From Sabethes cyaneus (lineage: Eukaryota; Arthropoda; Insecta; Diptera; Culicidae), in NCBI RefSeq assembly GCF_943734655.1, contig NC_071354.1:13238001-13302000 (forward strand): DNA of 64,000 nt, read 5' to 3'. The notes beneath the pieces were generated by a model. The model was not told the DNA's origin. It ran no database searches and saw only the letters and a list, made by a program, of their open reading frames with translations. The translations under genes and the position numbers were made by a program. Every line of letters begins with the position of its first letter. Positions within the stretch are counted from its first letter, which is position 1. Positions 36,030-48,200 of the stretch are shown here, in pieces.

Positions 36030-36095
36030 ATAAAGTAGAGTAGAGGCTGTGTAGAGCAGAGCAGAGTAGAGGAGAGTAGAGTAGAGTAGAAGTTA
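36030..36095. repeat. Degenerate (GAGTA)n array
   Basis: AGAGTAGAGGAGAGTAGAGT and similar words; the unit is the reverse complement of the TACTC array at 22,841-23,134. Confidence 0.8.
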
Positions 36096-36321
36096 TACTC
36101 GAAGAAATCAAAATTTGTGAATTTTCATGTACACAAATACAAGTCTTAAATTCCTTTTAAGCAGGGATGGTTCGATCGCTTTGACTCAATTTTGATTCAT
36201 TTGACAGTACCGCCTCAGTCGAGCAAAATTAAGCAAAGTTTTATATGAGACATTTGTAGAACTAGTTCTTATCTACAATTTTGCTGAATAAAGTTTTGTT
36301 GTATCTTTTGTATTTATGGTG

Positions 36322-36393
36322 CTACAATACTAGTTCCCTATTATTGATTAAGTGAACGTTCACTTAGTTACTAATGAGGAACTAGCATTGTAG
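36322..36393. repeat. 72 bp spacer-less near-palindrome
   Basis: The centre TAAGTGAACGTTCACTTA is a perfect 18 bp palindrome. Arms extend to 36 bp each side (outer words CTACAAT.CTAGTTCC) with about six mismatches. No loop is present. Confidence 0.85.
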
Positions 36394-36449
36394 TCTCTGC
36401 TTTTGAGTCCTCATTGACGAATGTCTGATTAGTAACATAATGATTAAAT

Positions 36450-36555
36450 CCCAAGTAGCACATTTTAGGTTAATTTTGTTGAAGCAACAGCATTACGACT
36501 AAAATTAGTTATAATACGGTTACCACAATTACTTTGTAACAACCGTGCTAGTAGG
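36450..36555 (+). mobile_element. ~105 bp GTAGCAC MITE, copy 3
   Basis: CCCAAGTAGCACATTTTAGG ... GACTAAAATTAGTTATAAT ... CGGTTACCACAA ... AACAACCGTGCTAGTAGG. Same orientation as copy 2. Confidence 0.85.
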
Positions 36556-36650
36556 AATAAGTGCTTTATGTTTTCAACCGATTCAAAATCAAATAATTTC
36601 ATGTAAGTTCGCCCAAATGTAGAGAGACTTGTTTGACCAACGTGACTAAT

Positions 36651-36826
36651 TTTGGTTTTAGTGATGGCGTTTTGGTCATCGGGTTACTAGTAAACTAGTT
36701 TAGTTGCTGTCTTAATATATTTTTGCCCTGACGAAGAGGAAATAAATCCTTGAAACGTTGGCCTAGACAGCAAATAAACTAGTTTACTAGTAACCCGAAG
36801 ACCAAAACGCCATCACTAAAACCAAA
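36651..36826. mobile_element. Foldback MITE with 62 bp near-identical arms
   Basis: 36,651-36,712 pairs with 36,765-36,826 with about two mismatches (TTTGGTTTTAGTGATGGCGT and GGGTTACTAGTAAACTAGTT blocks). The loop carries CCTGACGAAGAGGAAATAAA and GAAACGTTGGCC. Recent, because the arms have hardly diverged. Confidence 0.9.
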
Positions 36827-39800
36827 AGTTCGTCCAAATATTCAAATAACCAATGAATATGCAGTTATAATGAAAATATCTACATCATAAGATAGCTTCG
36901 ATGTAGATAAATTTCGTCTGAAACTTTTTACATCCAAAATTATTCCTTTCATTGTGATTGGCCTAGTCATTTGCATCAAATACAGAAGCCTGAGGCCCCA
37001 TTTAGACTATCCAGCTTGCATCTCCCTAATCACTAGATGAAAGTGGGGTATTAAAGGATTTTTGCCGTAACGACTTATCAAAGTCAATTTCGTGAAACCA
37101 ATTTCTTCTACAACTGAATTGCCTGCAGCGGACCAATGACCTTTGCTGTTCGCCTGAAACCGGAAGGAATCAAAGAGGGTGGTTCAATTTTCTTGCAACT
37201 ACTCTATAGTAGATGCGTTAAATTTTATCAAAAAAACTGCGGAAAATAGTTATTTTTCCTAGGTGCACCCCCAGTTCAACGACTTCGACTTAATATTCTA
37301 TATCGCTCCATCAATTCACTTGTCACTGTCGAAAACAGCCCAATTTACACCTGTTTAAGCGATAAAATCAAACCATTCAATAAATCAACCCAAATACCGA
37401 CTGGAAAGAACCGTTTGACAAGCAATTTCCACAAATCAAACGCAATGATGATGCAAGCTTTTCAAGCACCATTTGAAATGTTCACTCACTCGCACTCGAG
37501 CGGCTACATGTTCGCCATACCACCCGTGACAGCAACAGCAGAAAAGGACCAGAGAAAGCGAGCGAGAGAGAGAGAGAGACAGGGAGGAAGAAAAATAGTG
37601 CCACCCCACGTTGCTTCCTCCCTCCCTACTACCCCCGCCCCACCCCCCATGCGTATCACAAACACACCAACAGCTCAAAGCCAAAAAGCAGCAGCAGCCC
37701 AAACCACAAGAGTCGCCGCCGATGATGCAATTATTTTCCCCCAAAAACTCAGACTGCTTGCTTTCGGAAACTTTACCCCTTTCTGGGCCCTTCTTCTCGG
37801 GGCAAGTTGCTGCTGCCAAAGCTCCCAACAGTATCTTCTTTGCCCCACCCGCTAGTCGCCAAAACGGGATATAAATAGATTTTCGTCCCTAACCTTTGAC
37901 TAGTCACCCACCGGCTTTCCTTCTCGCGGCCACCCGCAACCGCACTCCGGCAGGTTTATTGAAAACACAACCGAACCCAGTAGTGGAAGGTATCTCTACT
38001 CCATACCTACCTACGCGTATAGGGAAAGCCCTGCCGGAGACAGAAACCCGAACTTCGGCACGGATCGGCGGTAGTGGTGGCGTAAAAAACGCGAAGAAAG
38101 CGAAATAACAACGATGTTGCGAAAATAGTTTTGTGGGAAAATTATGAATCGACTTCTGCTCTTCCTAGCGTTAGCAGCCAGCAAGAAGTGAGCGAGCAGG
38201 ATAGAACGACTTCCTAGCATATTCGTCGTCATCGTCGTCGTCGTCGTTGTCGTCCAGAACCATCACCGCCACCGCACAAACATACACACTCAAATAAACA
38301 CACACGCATGGTTCGGAAAACGAGCAACGTGGAGCAGAGCAGCCGAAAGTGGAAGTGGACCTAAAATTTATGGCCGAAAAATGGTGACACATAACTACAT
38401 TGCGAACTGTTACCCAGTGCTGATGCGAACAACTATTAGCTCACCGAAGGAGAAGAAGGCTGCCATATCGACACATACATTTCACACATACACACACGTA
38501 CTTGTATGTACGTACGTACGAACGTACGTGTATGTGCGGGAAATAGTCACATAAATATTTTCAGACTAAGTGTCACCCACTGCCGGCATGACGGCAGCCG
38601 GTAAACGGACCCGCTGCGCTGTGGATCCTACGGCGGGAAGGTTGAGCCCCCCGGGCCCGGTAGAGAGTTCCCATCTTTGCTCCGAAGTTTGCTTCAATTT
38701 GTCGCTGGAATTTATTTCGATCTTCCGGTTTGGAGCGGCACCATCGCATCGCATCGCATCGGCGCTAGGAGGAAAACTGGGGGAAGGCTTTCGATGGAGC
38801 TGCCGGGTTGTTTAGTGGATTACAATCCACTAAACCTGTGCTACTACTAGTTCGTTGAGCTCGAGTTCGTTTCTGCAACTGTCGCGAGGTAGCAGCAGAG
38901 GATATACCTACCTACCTGAGGCAATATTGTGCGGAATTGATCTTCGAAATCGATTTGATGGCTGTGTTTTCGAGAGCTTTCCGCTCTCCATTATTAATTT
39001 GGGAAAATCACCTGTCAATACATTATTGCGGTGTGTGAGTGTGTGTTCATTTGTCTTTTTTCCAAGCGCTGCACTGCTGCTGGTGCGATTATTTATTCAT
39101 TTAATTATGCTAAGTAACTCGATTAGTCAGAACAAATGAATCAATTCGCTGGAACGGCTATTTTTGTTTGATTTGGTTTGTCATAAATAAACAGACCTTT
39201 CCAGCTCAGTAGACAATAGACGAAATCGAAATAAATATTTCGTACTATTGTGCGTTCGTGTTTCTAAAAAAAGATTTCAGGCACTTAATGATGTAGGTAC
39301 ACTCTATTGTATAAAACTTTTCGTTTAACCTACCAATTAGTAAAAATTAGAAAATCTTTTGAGGAAAGAAATTTCTTTTCCCTAGACGAGTAGAAAAGGT
39401 ATGCACCTACAATGTTTTTTTCAATACCACATGTGCTGTTTTTCATTTTGCAACCTTTTCGATTTTGGAGGATTTACTGTATTCAAAGAAATTTTTACTC
39501 TTGATTCTTCAACCTAGCTGAATAAACATTGAATATTCCAGCAGGAAACGCTTCACGCCGGCAGCTCCGGGATTTCAATCCCTCAGTTGCACGAAAGTCT
39601 TCCTGACTGTTGCGCAGTTGTAGTGGCAGCGGCAAGTCAAGATTGCTGACTTTGATTGATTTGATTGAAACGTAGGTACTTCCGTATTAGGTAGCTACTT
39701 TTTTAGATTGAGTATTTTAAAGATTCGGTGGCGACTCCTTCTATTTAACGATTGCCTCTTTGGCATTTGTTTCAGCACAGTCGATCGAATTACAATTTAT

Positions 39801-40387
39801 CATTTTTGTTTGTTTTTTATCACCACAATTTATCCCTCGGCCATACCATGGCAAAAGATGTTATGTTCCTCTCAATAAGCGACAGACTGAGCAAGGTGAA
39901 ATAAATGCTTCTTCTCATCAATAAGATTCAGTTTTCTTCAACGATCCTGACACATCCATTTCAAGAGACAAAATAAGCTTCTGTACTAGTTCTTAGCCTA
40001 GTACTGATTTTTTGTCTAGATTGTAGCTTTTCTACCATTAGGGCGAATAATTACTAATAATTCCTAATAATATTAGGAGCATTTCCAATTAAAATCGCAA
40101 AACTGTTTGACTCGACTGTGTTTGACTGAAATTAAAGTTTGCTGATATGATGGACACCACGCAAAGATTAATTTTCCATTAAACACTTTTTTGTTTGATT
40201 AGTTTAGAAGTTTAGAAAAAAATACACTGAAAGAAAAAACTTGCAAAATCAGGATAAAAAAATCATAAAATGTGAATTATCTCAAACTATTCCTACCATA
40301 AATTATGCTCTAAAATTTGGTGAAGACCTAGCAAAGGACACTCTTCCGCATTTTTTAATCTTTTAAATTTGACTAATTTTTCAAATA
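36827..40387. other. No gene recognised; GC-richer core with simple repeats
   Basis: 37,430-38,900 is GC-richer, with (GA)n at 37,566-37,578, CAG-rich words, a GTC/GTT run at 38,222-38,252 and a GTAC-rich run at 38,505-38,530. Open frames there overlap on both strands and have low complexity. 39,100-40,380 is AT-rich. It could be regulatory DNA; no exon can be supported. Confidence 0.45.
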
Positions 40388-40865
40388 CACTCAAGTCGCA
40401 TTTTACGCGAAGAATACGTCCCGCGTAAATCAAAACCGCGTAAATTCGGAAATTCGCGTAAACAAACCGCGTGAATTCCAAAATTCGCGTAAAAAAAACT
40501 TTGTGGATTTCAACACTACGCGAAAAAATAGACATTTTGAGCACATCCGCGTAAATTCAGAAATTCAAGTAAAAAACCCGCGTGAATTCCGAAAATCGCG
40601 TAAAAAAACCGCGTAAACTCCAAAATTCGCGTAAAAAAACGCGTAAATCCCGAAAATCGAGTAAAAAAAAACGCGTAAATTCCGAAAATCACGTAAAAAA
40701 ACCGCGTAAATTCCAAAATACGCGCAAAAAACCGCGTAAATTCGGAAATTCGCGTAAAAAAACTTTGTGGATTTCAACACTACGCGAAAAACTAGACGTT
40801 TTGAGCACATCCGCGTAAATTCCGAAATTCGCGTAAAAATAGTCACGTAAAAAGCGACTTCAGTG
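40388..40865. mobile_element. TA-flanked MITE packed with CGCGTAAA units
   Basis: Ends CACTCAAGTCGC (40,388) and GCGACTTCAGTG (to 40,865) are inverted, flanked by TA on both sides. The interior is an array of CGCGTAAATTCCGAAA / TTCGCGTAAAAAA units in a ~30 bp rhythm. A ~120 bp block (AACTTTGTGGATTTCAACAC to GAGCACATCCGCG) occurs twice, near 40,498 and 40,760. No transposase. Confidence 0.8.
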
Positions 40866-41034
40866 TAATAACGCTTTTTTTTGTAAAACTGAAGCAAAGT
40901 TAAATTCTACGCATGATTTTGAACAAATTACGTCTTGCATTTTTTGTCGTAGGCCCAGCCATTACAAATTTTTTATAAAGTTTTTGTCCTTTCGGTGTTG
41001 GGCAAGTAAAAAAAGGAAGGTAAAAAAAGCAGAG

Positions 41035-41200
41035 ATTTTGACGTAGGACTACATCTTTGTTTACTATACTGGGACTGGGTAGCACTTTGTGAAAACGAAG
41101 ATAGAAGTGTAACGTTTGAATGAAAGATTTTAAATGCTAATAACTACTAAACTACTGAACAAAACTGAGCAATTTATATGTCGTTGGATAGATAAAATAA
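41035..41200. repeat. Dispersed repeat, copy 2 (partner at 21,165)
   Basis: GACGTAGGACTACATCTTTG ... ACTGGGACTGGG ... TTTGTGAAAACG ... TTTGAATGAAAGATTTTAAA ... GCTAATAACT, ordered as at 21,165-21,300. Confidence 0.7.
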
Positions 41201-41239
41201 CCAGCAATTATGGGGGGATAAAAGAGCAATTTAAAGTAA

Positions 41240-41575
41240 GGCGTGAGTGGGGGGGGGGGCTCCTAGACAAATGAGACATAAATTTCTTCATAACTTGAGA
41301 ACTAATCAAGCAAATGGAACCAAATCTGGCATGTGGGGGCTTCAAAAGGCAAGAATTTTTTTCTATGGTGAATTCAGACCTCTCCACTCTTTAGGAAGGG
41401 GGGCTCCCATACAAATAATATACAAATTTCCTCATAACTCGAGAACTAATCAAGCAAATGGAATCAAATTTAACATGTGGGGCTTTTTGGAAGCATGAAT
41501 TTATTTTATGATGGTTTGAGACCCCTCACTATAAGGATAAGGACTTTCATACAAATAAAATAGAAATTTTTACGT
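41240..41575. repeat. Two isolated units of the 1-2420 tandem family
   Basis: AACTTGAGAACTAATCAAGC and AACTCGAGAACTAATCAAGC occur at about 41,294 and 41,437 (143 bp apart) with the usual ATTTGGCATGTG-like, G-run and CTCC blocks. This shows the family is dispersed. Confidence 0.85.
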
Positions 41576-43895
41576 ATGTGCCATATTTTCTGCTATACAA
41601 CAAGCGGTAAGCTGTGAAAGTAAACTAGTAAAACCTTCTCGGAGCAAAAGACAGTGAATCGACGCCGCTAACTTACGTGCCTTTTGCCATTCATGTCAAA
41701 AGAGTAGGACATTCGAATGGCACGTCAGATTTGCGATGAACGTGCTTTGACCTTAATGTTATTTGTAATCAATGGCCCTTTTAAAGGCCACAAGCGAGTT
41801 AAAGTAAGATTTAATACAATAATCTGGGCTGGTCATTCATTACTGTTTCAACCGTTATGATGCACACAAGTGATTTTTAAAAGAAATCTCTATGTCTCAA
41901 TGGTTGCAGGCATTGTACTTATGAACCCCCGTCCACGTATTTTCAAATCCACCATTACATTCAATGAAGAATTGAATCTGAATATTTCGCTCTTCTCTTT
42001 TAAACATTCACTCAAACAATGGCACTCACAGATTCTTATAAACATACATATACTAGAAATGCAGTTTACATTAGTCTTTAATCTAATGATCTGATATAGT
42101 GCTACGTCACTCTTTCGTACAACCCTTAGGGCTGTATATCTTGTAGTTTTTTTAATCGACCAAAAATCTGCGTTTAAAACCAATCCTATTCTTGCTTTTC
42201 ATATATCCGTTATTATTTTCCGTGCAAAAACTTACAAAACCAAAGACAAAATCGAAAGAGAATTTTCAGAAGCGTTAACACTTCATGCACTCATTTTTGA
42301 GTTTTTTTTAAGCAGTAGAGCGCACAGACAATTGATTTTATAAAATAAAATTTACTTATATCCCTCAAATTATTTTTGCCCTATGATTTTTCAAGCCAAT
42401 TTTAAAAGTTTTAAATTTAAAAGTTAGGTATTAGGGTCAGTGCTCGAAAAAAAATGACAGCCCTCCATGAGGGCGAATATAAAACACATTCAGTGCATAC
42501 AGTTTTAGCCCTGGTAGTATTCTTTTATCTGTCAGCCCATGGACATGAGTACTGAGCTGCTGACAGTGTTTCTTTTTCTCCATCCTTTCATGAATTGTAA
42601 TGCCAAATGATTGCTCGTCTAGCCTGTCAGTCCATTTTCTAGCATATGATTGATATTTTTAACTACCCGCTTTTTAAAATCAACCAAAATCTGGCTGAAG
42701 GAAATTAATTAAAATGTCGAAGCAATCTTTACGTTTATAATAATTTTGTTTGTCGTTGTCGGCAATTCCAAATGATTGAATGATTCACATTTGAATGAAT
42801 GAATGTAGAGAACAACATGAACATGAATATAAGTGATTCGCTCGAATCGTTGTTTTCAGACTCCCTGATGACAGACATCTCAGGGTAGACTCACTTATAT
42901 AAATTTCGCAGGGGATCAGGAACGTGTAATTTAGCGTTTCACAAACATTAATTTGCTATTATCTTCTACCACTTTCTAATCTAATCTAATCTAATCTAAT
43001 CTCACACTAACGCAGCCAATTCTTGAAAGCATCCTGGAGAATGACGATTACTTGAATCAATCATTTTTCTTGTCAACGGTCAGGCCAACTGCGCAGCATG
43101 TATCGCAGAGTGAATTCCAAGGAATCAAATGGAACCAGAAAAAAATACCTAATTCCATTAAACTCCTTGAAATCAAGAAGAAGGAAGAAAGCGTGGACCT
43201 CCCGTACCAAACGCTTCCCATATACATAGATAATGATTTATTTACAGTCGTTGGGAGTATCTTTGCTAATAAAGGTTAAGTGATACTCCGGACCCTCAGG
43301 AATGAACTAATGGCATTTAGACCAGAAGCCAGGCTGCAATTGGCCAAGGATATAACGCCAGAAAATAGATTAGTATGCCAAAAATATTAGTTTAAATCAT
43401 ATAATACTTGAAAATAAAGTCGTGTGGTTTAATGGTTGTCTAAAACTACATTTGTAAGGTTGGGAACTGGAAACCGCACGACCCCGCACCTCCTAGCTTG
43501 GCTACTCAATTACACAAATTGAAGTATTTCCAGGCATGGCCACGTGGAGGCGCTAGGTAGGGGCTTGGGATTGCAAGAGCTATGTTAGGCGCTTCTTCCT
43601 AGTTGCTTTCCCTGTTTCATACCTCTATTATCTTCTCCCACTTTCTCTACACTAAACTTTCTACCCTACGGAGTCCCGTTTCTTCAGCCGTACCTCCTTC
43701 TTACCTCTCTCCATTTATATCTGTCTATTTCAAATTCAGTTGTGCACTTTCTTTCACTTCGGGTATCAGGGTTTCTCCGAACAAAAACGGTAAAGCAACA
43801 GGAAACCAGATGGTGTAAGAAAAACCAAGACCACGGTGACTAAAGTGGCAACGGCGATGTCCTTTTAGCTGCGACAAAACCTCACTGTTAACTGC
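41576..43895. other. No gene recognised; AT-rich with one dispersed repeat
   Basis: Contains the repeat at 42,488-42,665 and a (TAATC)n run at 42,977-43,002. 43,440-43,600 is GC-richer and resembles retroelement 3' UTR sequence, but I cannot prove it. Confidence 0.45.
42488..42665. repeat. Dispersed repeat, copy 2 (partner at 10,655)
   Basis: CCTGGTAGTATTCTTTTATC, GTCAGCCCATGGACATGAG, GCTGACAGTGTTTC and CCTGTCAGTCCATTTTC, matching 10,655-10,850 block by block. Confidence 0.75.
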
Positions 43896-44002
43896 CCTAC
43901 TAGCACGGTTGTTACAAAGTTGTTGTGGTAACCGAAATATGACTAATTTCAGTCGTAATCCGGTTGCTTCCACTAAATGAACTTAAGGTGTGCTATTTGG
44001 GT
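43896..44002 (-). mobile_element. ~105 bp GTAGCAC MITE, copy 4
   Basis: CCTACTAGCACGGTTGTTAC ... GTGGTAACCG ... GACTAATTTCAGTC ... GGTTGCTTCC ... GTGCTATTTGGG; the inverse of copies 2 and 3. Confidence 0.85.
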
Positions 44003-45064
44003 GATTGGCGGGTGAACGATTGAGCAAAGTAGGAATATCCAAGACAAAGCTTACCTGTTAGCCTAGTCTTGGCCGAACACACTGATTTTGTAGTCTTAAA
44101 GCTGAACACTTTGGCCTACACACTTCGAAAAAATCTTGTAATTTTACGTCTTCTGACCTGCACATAAATGGAACATCGTAAAGCATATAAAATTACATGT
44201 TATTTCACTTAAAGGCTTGTTTATTACGAGTGGATTGATGTAAAAATATATCCTTAAAAACGAGTTAGGCTATTTACGTTTTATTTATTGGAAAAATGTA
44301 TCGGATTTCAGTTTACGTCGAATGTCAGATTCATTTTTTCGTTCTGTGTAGTATTTGGATAGCTTTAAATTTACGTCTGACTTTTTCAGCTTTCTATTCT
44401 GCTTGATCAACAGCCGTTGTCCCCCTCGATATGATCGCCAATCATTATGTCCTTCGCCACCCCTTTTACCCGTGAATATCACTTGCTATTTCGCCTGATG
44501 GTTGAGTGTGGAAATTCGAAGGGAATCAAGTGGGCTGCGTGCTTTAGGGTATCGAAGCCTACTATGCCTGCGAAGTCTGCTTGTGGGAAGTTCGCTGGCG
44601 TGTGGGACGAGCAATTCAAACCACTCCTGATATTTTGTAATCAATGATTAAACGATGACAATAAACAATTAATTGCTTAGACTTGGCCCAGGTTAACAAC
44701 GCTTCTAACCTGATGATATCTTACCAAGGTCAACTAAAACGAGGTGAAACGGACCTGGTATAGTGGGACAATTGAGTGAGAAGCAAACGATGCGCACTCT
44801 TACGTGAGCGTGTATGAGGAGCTTCACAGCAAAGCATAGCCTAAGTGCTACATTCGGTTATCGAAACCTTCTGTTTTATATGACCCACTTCGCAGCCAGC
44901 TGTTACTGTTAGGGTACAGAATCATTGCGGGACGACAGTATTGTACCTCGAGACAAACTGGGAGACGGAGGGAAACACATAGCACTTAACGCTTATTCAA
45001 ATGATGCAAATGTACGACAAACAACGCGGACTAGATTTGTTGAAGATCGTGTCCGGCGTGTTGA
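44003..45064. other. No gene recognised
   Basis: AT-rich DNA, probably decayed retroelement sequence downstream (on the minus strand) of the RT fragment at 45,065. CAGATTCATTTTTTCGTTC near 44,328 resembles a string at about 4,770, hinting at another dispersed repeat. Confidence 0.4.
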
Positions 45065-45290
45065 TTAAATCAGTTTGATGAGCTTCCTGGGGGAGCTGTT
45101 CTCGTCCATGATTTTCCATAGTCCTTTCCGGTCGATGGTATCATATGCAGCTTTGAATTCAACGAACAAATGGTGCGTGGGAACTCTATACGGCTCACGG
45201 CCCTTTTGGAGGATCTGCCGCAGTGTAAATATTCGATCTGTTGTAGACCGACCTTCGACGAAGCTCGATAAGTTCCCACGAGTTTAGCCT
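45065..45290 (-). pseudogene. Non-LTR RT fragment with a frameshift
   Basis: In one minus-strand frame: IFTLRQILQKG near 45,230, then VPTHHLFVEFKAAYDTIDR. This is the RT box holding the first catalytic Asp, here with VEF in place of the usual IDF, so the catalytic acid itself is replaced by Glu. The upstream YRASSKVG segment is in another frame. About 75 codons; dead. Same broad family as 4,020-4,700 and 14,498-15,840. Confidence 0.7.
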
Positions 45291-48200
45291 TTTTACAAAC
45301 ATTTTTACTTTACAGTGAAAAGTTACAAACAAGTGAGTGTGTCCTATTTTAGACGAATACAGTCTATTGATGGACGTTCATCATCGTTGCAATAATTTTT
45401 TGAAACAAACTATAAACAGTCATGGTTTACATGAAAGTTCGTGATTTAGTAGCACGTCTAACTCTTTGTAATTGATACATATTTATGAAAAGAAAGTATA
45501 AACTTTTCTTTTTAATTCATCTATTCAACATTCTGACAGTTACGTATCAGTGACTTTCTAAAGCCTTCATGAAGCTTGTAACTCGGAGGCGAAAATTCTG
45601 ATACACATCAGAATAATAAATAAATAGTAGTCACTTCCCTTTAACATTCATGCTTGATGATGGTGGTCTACGGTCTAACGTCATACCTCGAGGCCAACTG
45701 GAAGGTCGTATCCAACATTCCAATATTCCATCTTTTTCAAATCAAACAACTAAAAAACTAATAAATTATGTAAATTTCTCTCAGCACCGGCTTCCGATGA
45801 CTTAGTCCACGTTTCTAGCGCTGAATTAGATCCGCAATTCTTTCAATCAGTTGCTGATCTACTACCCCACCAAAACGTGCGCGGACTTAAACCAAAGACG
45901 ATTATTGCTTTATGTCTGTCACCGGATCGGACCTCGATATAATCAGATACGTGGGTTGCTGAAAGGGTTTAATCGCAACAGTTGTACGGAAGTGCTTTTC
46001 TATCTCTAAATGTGATCGACAAAATCAACAGAACAGCTCAATACGTCGTTGCAGAAGTGTGTTGATCGTTGTCCCTAAAATTCTGAGTTGCTCCATTGAC
46101 CCCTCGAGATTTGGGAAGCCATCCTTCATGTTAATCTTCCTGCTTTTCTTGCACTATTTTATTAGTTTGTATTGCATATTGGTATTGGAGAGCGCATTCC
46201 ATCGCCTCGTCATCATCTTGTGATCTGGTCTTCCTCATGCTTTGTTGTCCGTCCTGTTACTAAATTATCCACTGCCTGTCAGAAACATCCATAAGAAAAA
46301 CCTTTCTGTATGAACGAGTAAATAGTTATTTGTGTGGTTCCGGCACCAATTACAATTTAGGGCACCTGGTCTTACCGATAAAAACTCTTACTCTCATGTA
46401 TTGCTACTCTTACTTACTCGTTTACTTTAACTTTAACTGTGTCATTGCAAAAGATTATTTTGAATATAGTAACGGCTACATGTAGGAGGGATTTTTTCCC
46501 ACCTAACCGTAAACCGTAAAGAAAAAATGTAATTTTTTGTTCTTTCTTTACTGAGCTGGTTTGTTCACCGCGTCTACAACTAGAAGGTCAAACAACATAC
46601 AGATTTCATCACCATTTTATAGGATTTTATTTTTACAAATCTAAAAAAGACTATTCAGCAGAGCAACCTAAGCTTATATTGAAATTTCAAAACTAAATCC
46701 TCTTTTAGGATTACGTTGTCCTGTTTGGCATCTCACAGATCCTTCCGTGGTAGATAAAAACACTCCCAAACATAGGAACAGTAAATAAATTGTTTGTTCG
46801 GCTCGTGCTCGTACCCGATTATTCTCCAGGGACTCATTAGGTTTAGTTTGCTAATGTCTTTTAGAGTCGTAAAGCTTCATTCGATACACTCCCGAGGTAT
46901 TTTCTAGTGTTATTTTTCCCCCGGAAAGCACATTTGAGAGCCAGTCGCAAAGTGTAACACAGCCATTAGCGTTCACAGCTTCCAAACAAAAGATGACGTC
47001 CGTTCCCACGCGCTTGTTTATCTTTTTATTTAGCTCCAATAACGTGACCTAAACTGGCGATATAAAAATAGGCCATCAACTTGTTACTGCTTTTCGATTG
47101 TTGGTGCCAAGTCCGACACGTCCTGACTTAACCTTTTAACCGAGCGGATGATGTGACTGAAATAGGCACTAATCCGATCTTCTACTGCCAAATTGGTCTC
47201 ATTTCTTCCATTATAATCGCATTAGCAAAGCCGGATAAGTGACCAACTTCACTGCACTCGAGCTACGAACCGGCAGGGACAATGCACGGGACCAGCCAGC
47301 AGCAAGAATTGATTACTCATTTAGTGTTAGTAAAACCGTAGCAATATCGTTGTCTGCCCACTGAGGCGGAAATGATCAAGCTTCCTTTCTTCCTGTTTCC
47401 ATTTGCCAATGAAGCGTCAAATTGTTTCTCACCTAGCACCCCCTTCCTGAGGCATCGTGCCGCGCTTCCCCCCGCCCCCCCATCCGAACGAAACATTATT
47501 ATCAGAGCGGAATGATCTCGAATGGCCAACGAATGGCGATGCGATGGCGCGCTCCCTTTACGACGCCATTGTGCACAGTGTGCCATCCACTACTAGCATT
47601 TGCTTCTGCGGCAACGACGACAACGACAACGACAACGACGATAACGTTGCTTCTTTTGTGTATGGATAGGTTGTTTCCCCCATCTCACTTCCTGGAGGTT
47701 TTTATGCTATCCATGGTGGTGTCCATGTACCCGGTCCGTACACGGTCGTATTCACTCCCTGACAATGGTTGGTGCCTGGCCTGGGTCACTATCAACGCTG
47801 TTGGCTGTACTTCTTGCGAGCATTGTTTGTGCCAGCCTGCCGAGGATCTGCTCCGGTCCGTCCCGGACACGTGTAGGCTATTAATTGAATTGTTAACAGT
47901 CGTGTGAATGTGGGCTATCAATAAATTTTCATTTACCGAAGGTCATGTGTCATGTCACGGCAAAGGCTGCTGCTGCTGCTGCTGGACCCGTCGTGTTGCA
48001 ACCTACCCGAAAGAAAGCAGGGACACGCGCTGTTTTTGCGGTGTGCAAACAAGTGTTGACGTGGTGCGGCGCTAGAACTGTTGCTGGTGGAGTTCACTCC
48101 GATGATGGGAAGTGCTCCGATAACGAACTGTGGCAAACGAGTTTGGCATTTTGAATTCGATTGTCCACGGGTGGCACAGCGCAAAATTCTCCAATTTTTG

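Noticed and set aside
37415..37855. 146-codon plus-strand and 130-codon minus-strand frames
   Set aside because: Overlapping, low complexity (GA and CAG runs), no recognisable family.
43052..43279. 75-codon plus-strand frame near the TAATC run
   Set aside because: No family recognised, no splice support; probably chance or retroelement debris.
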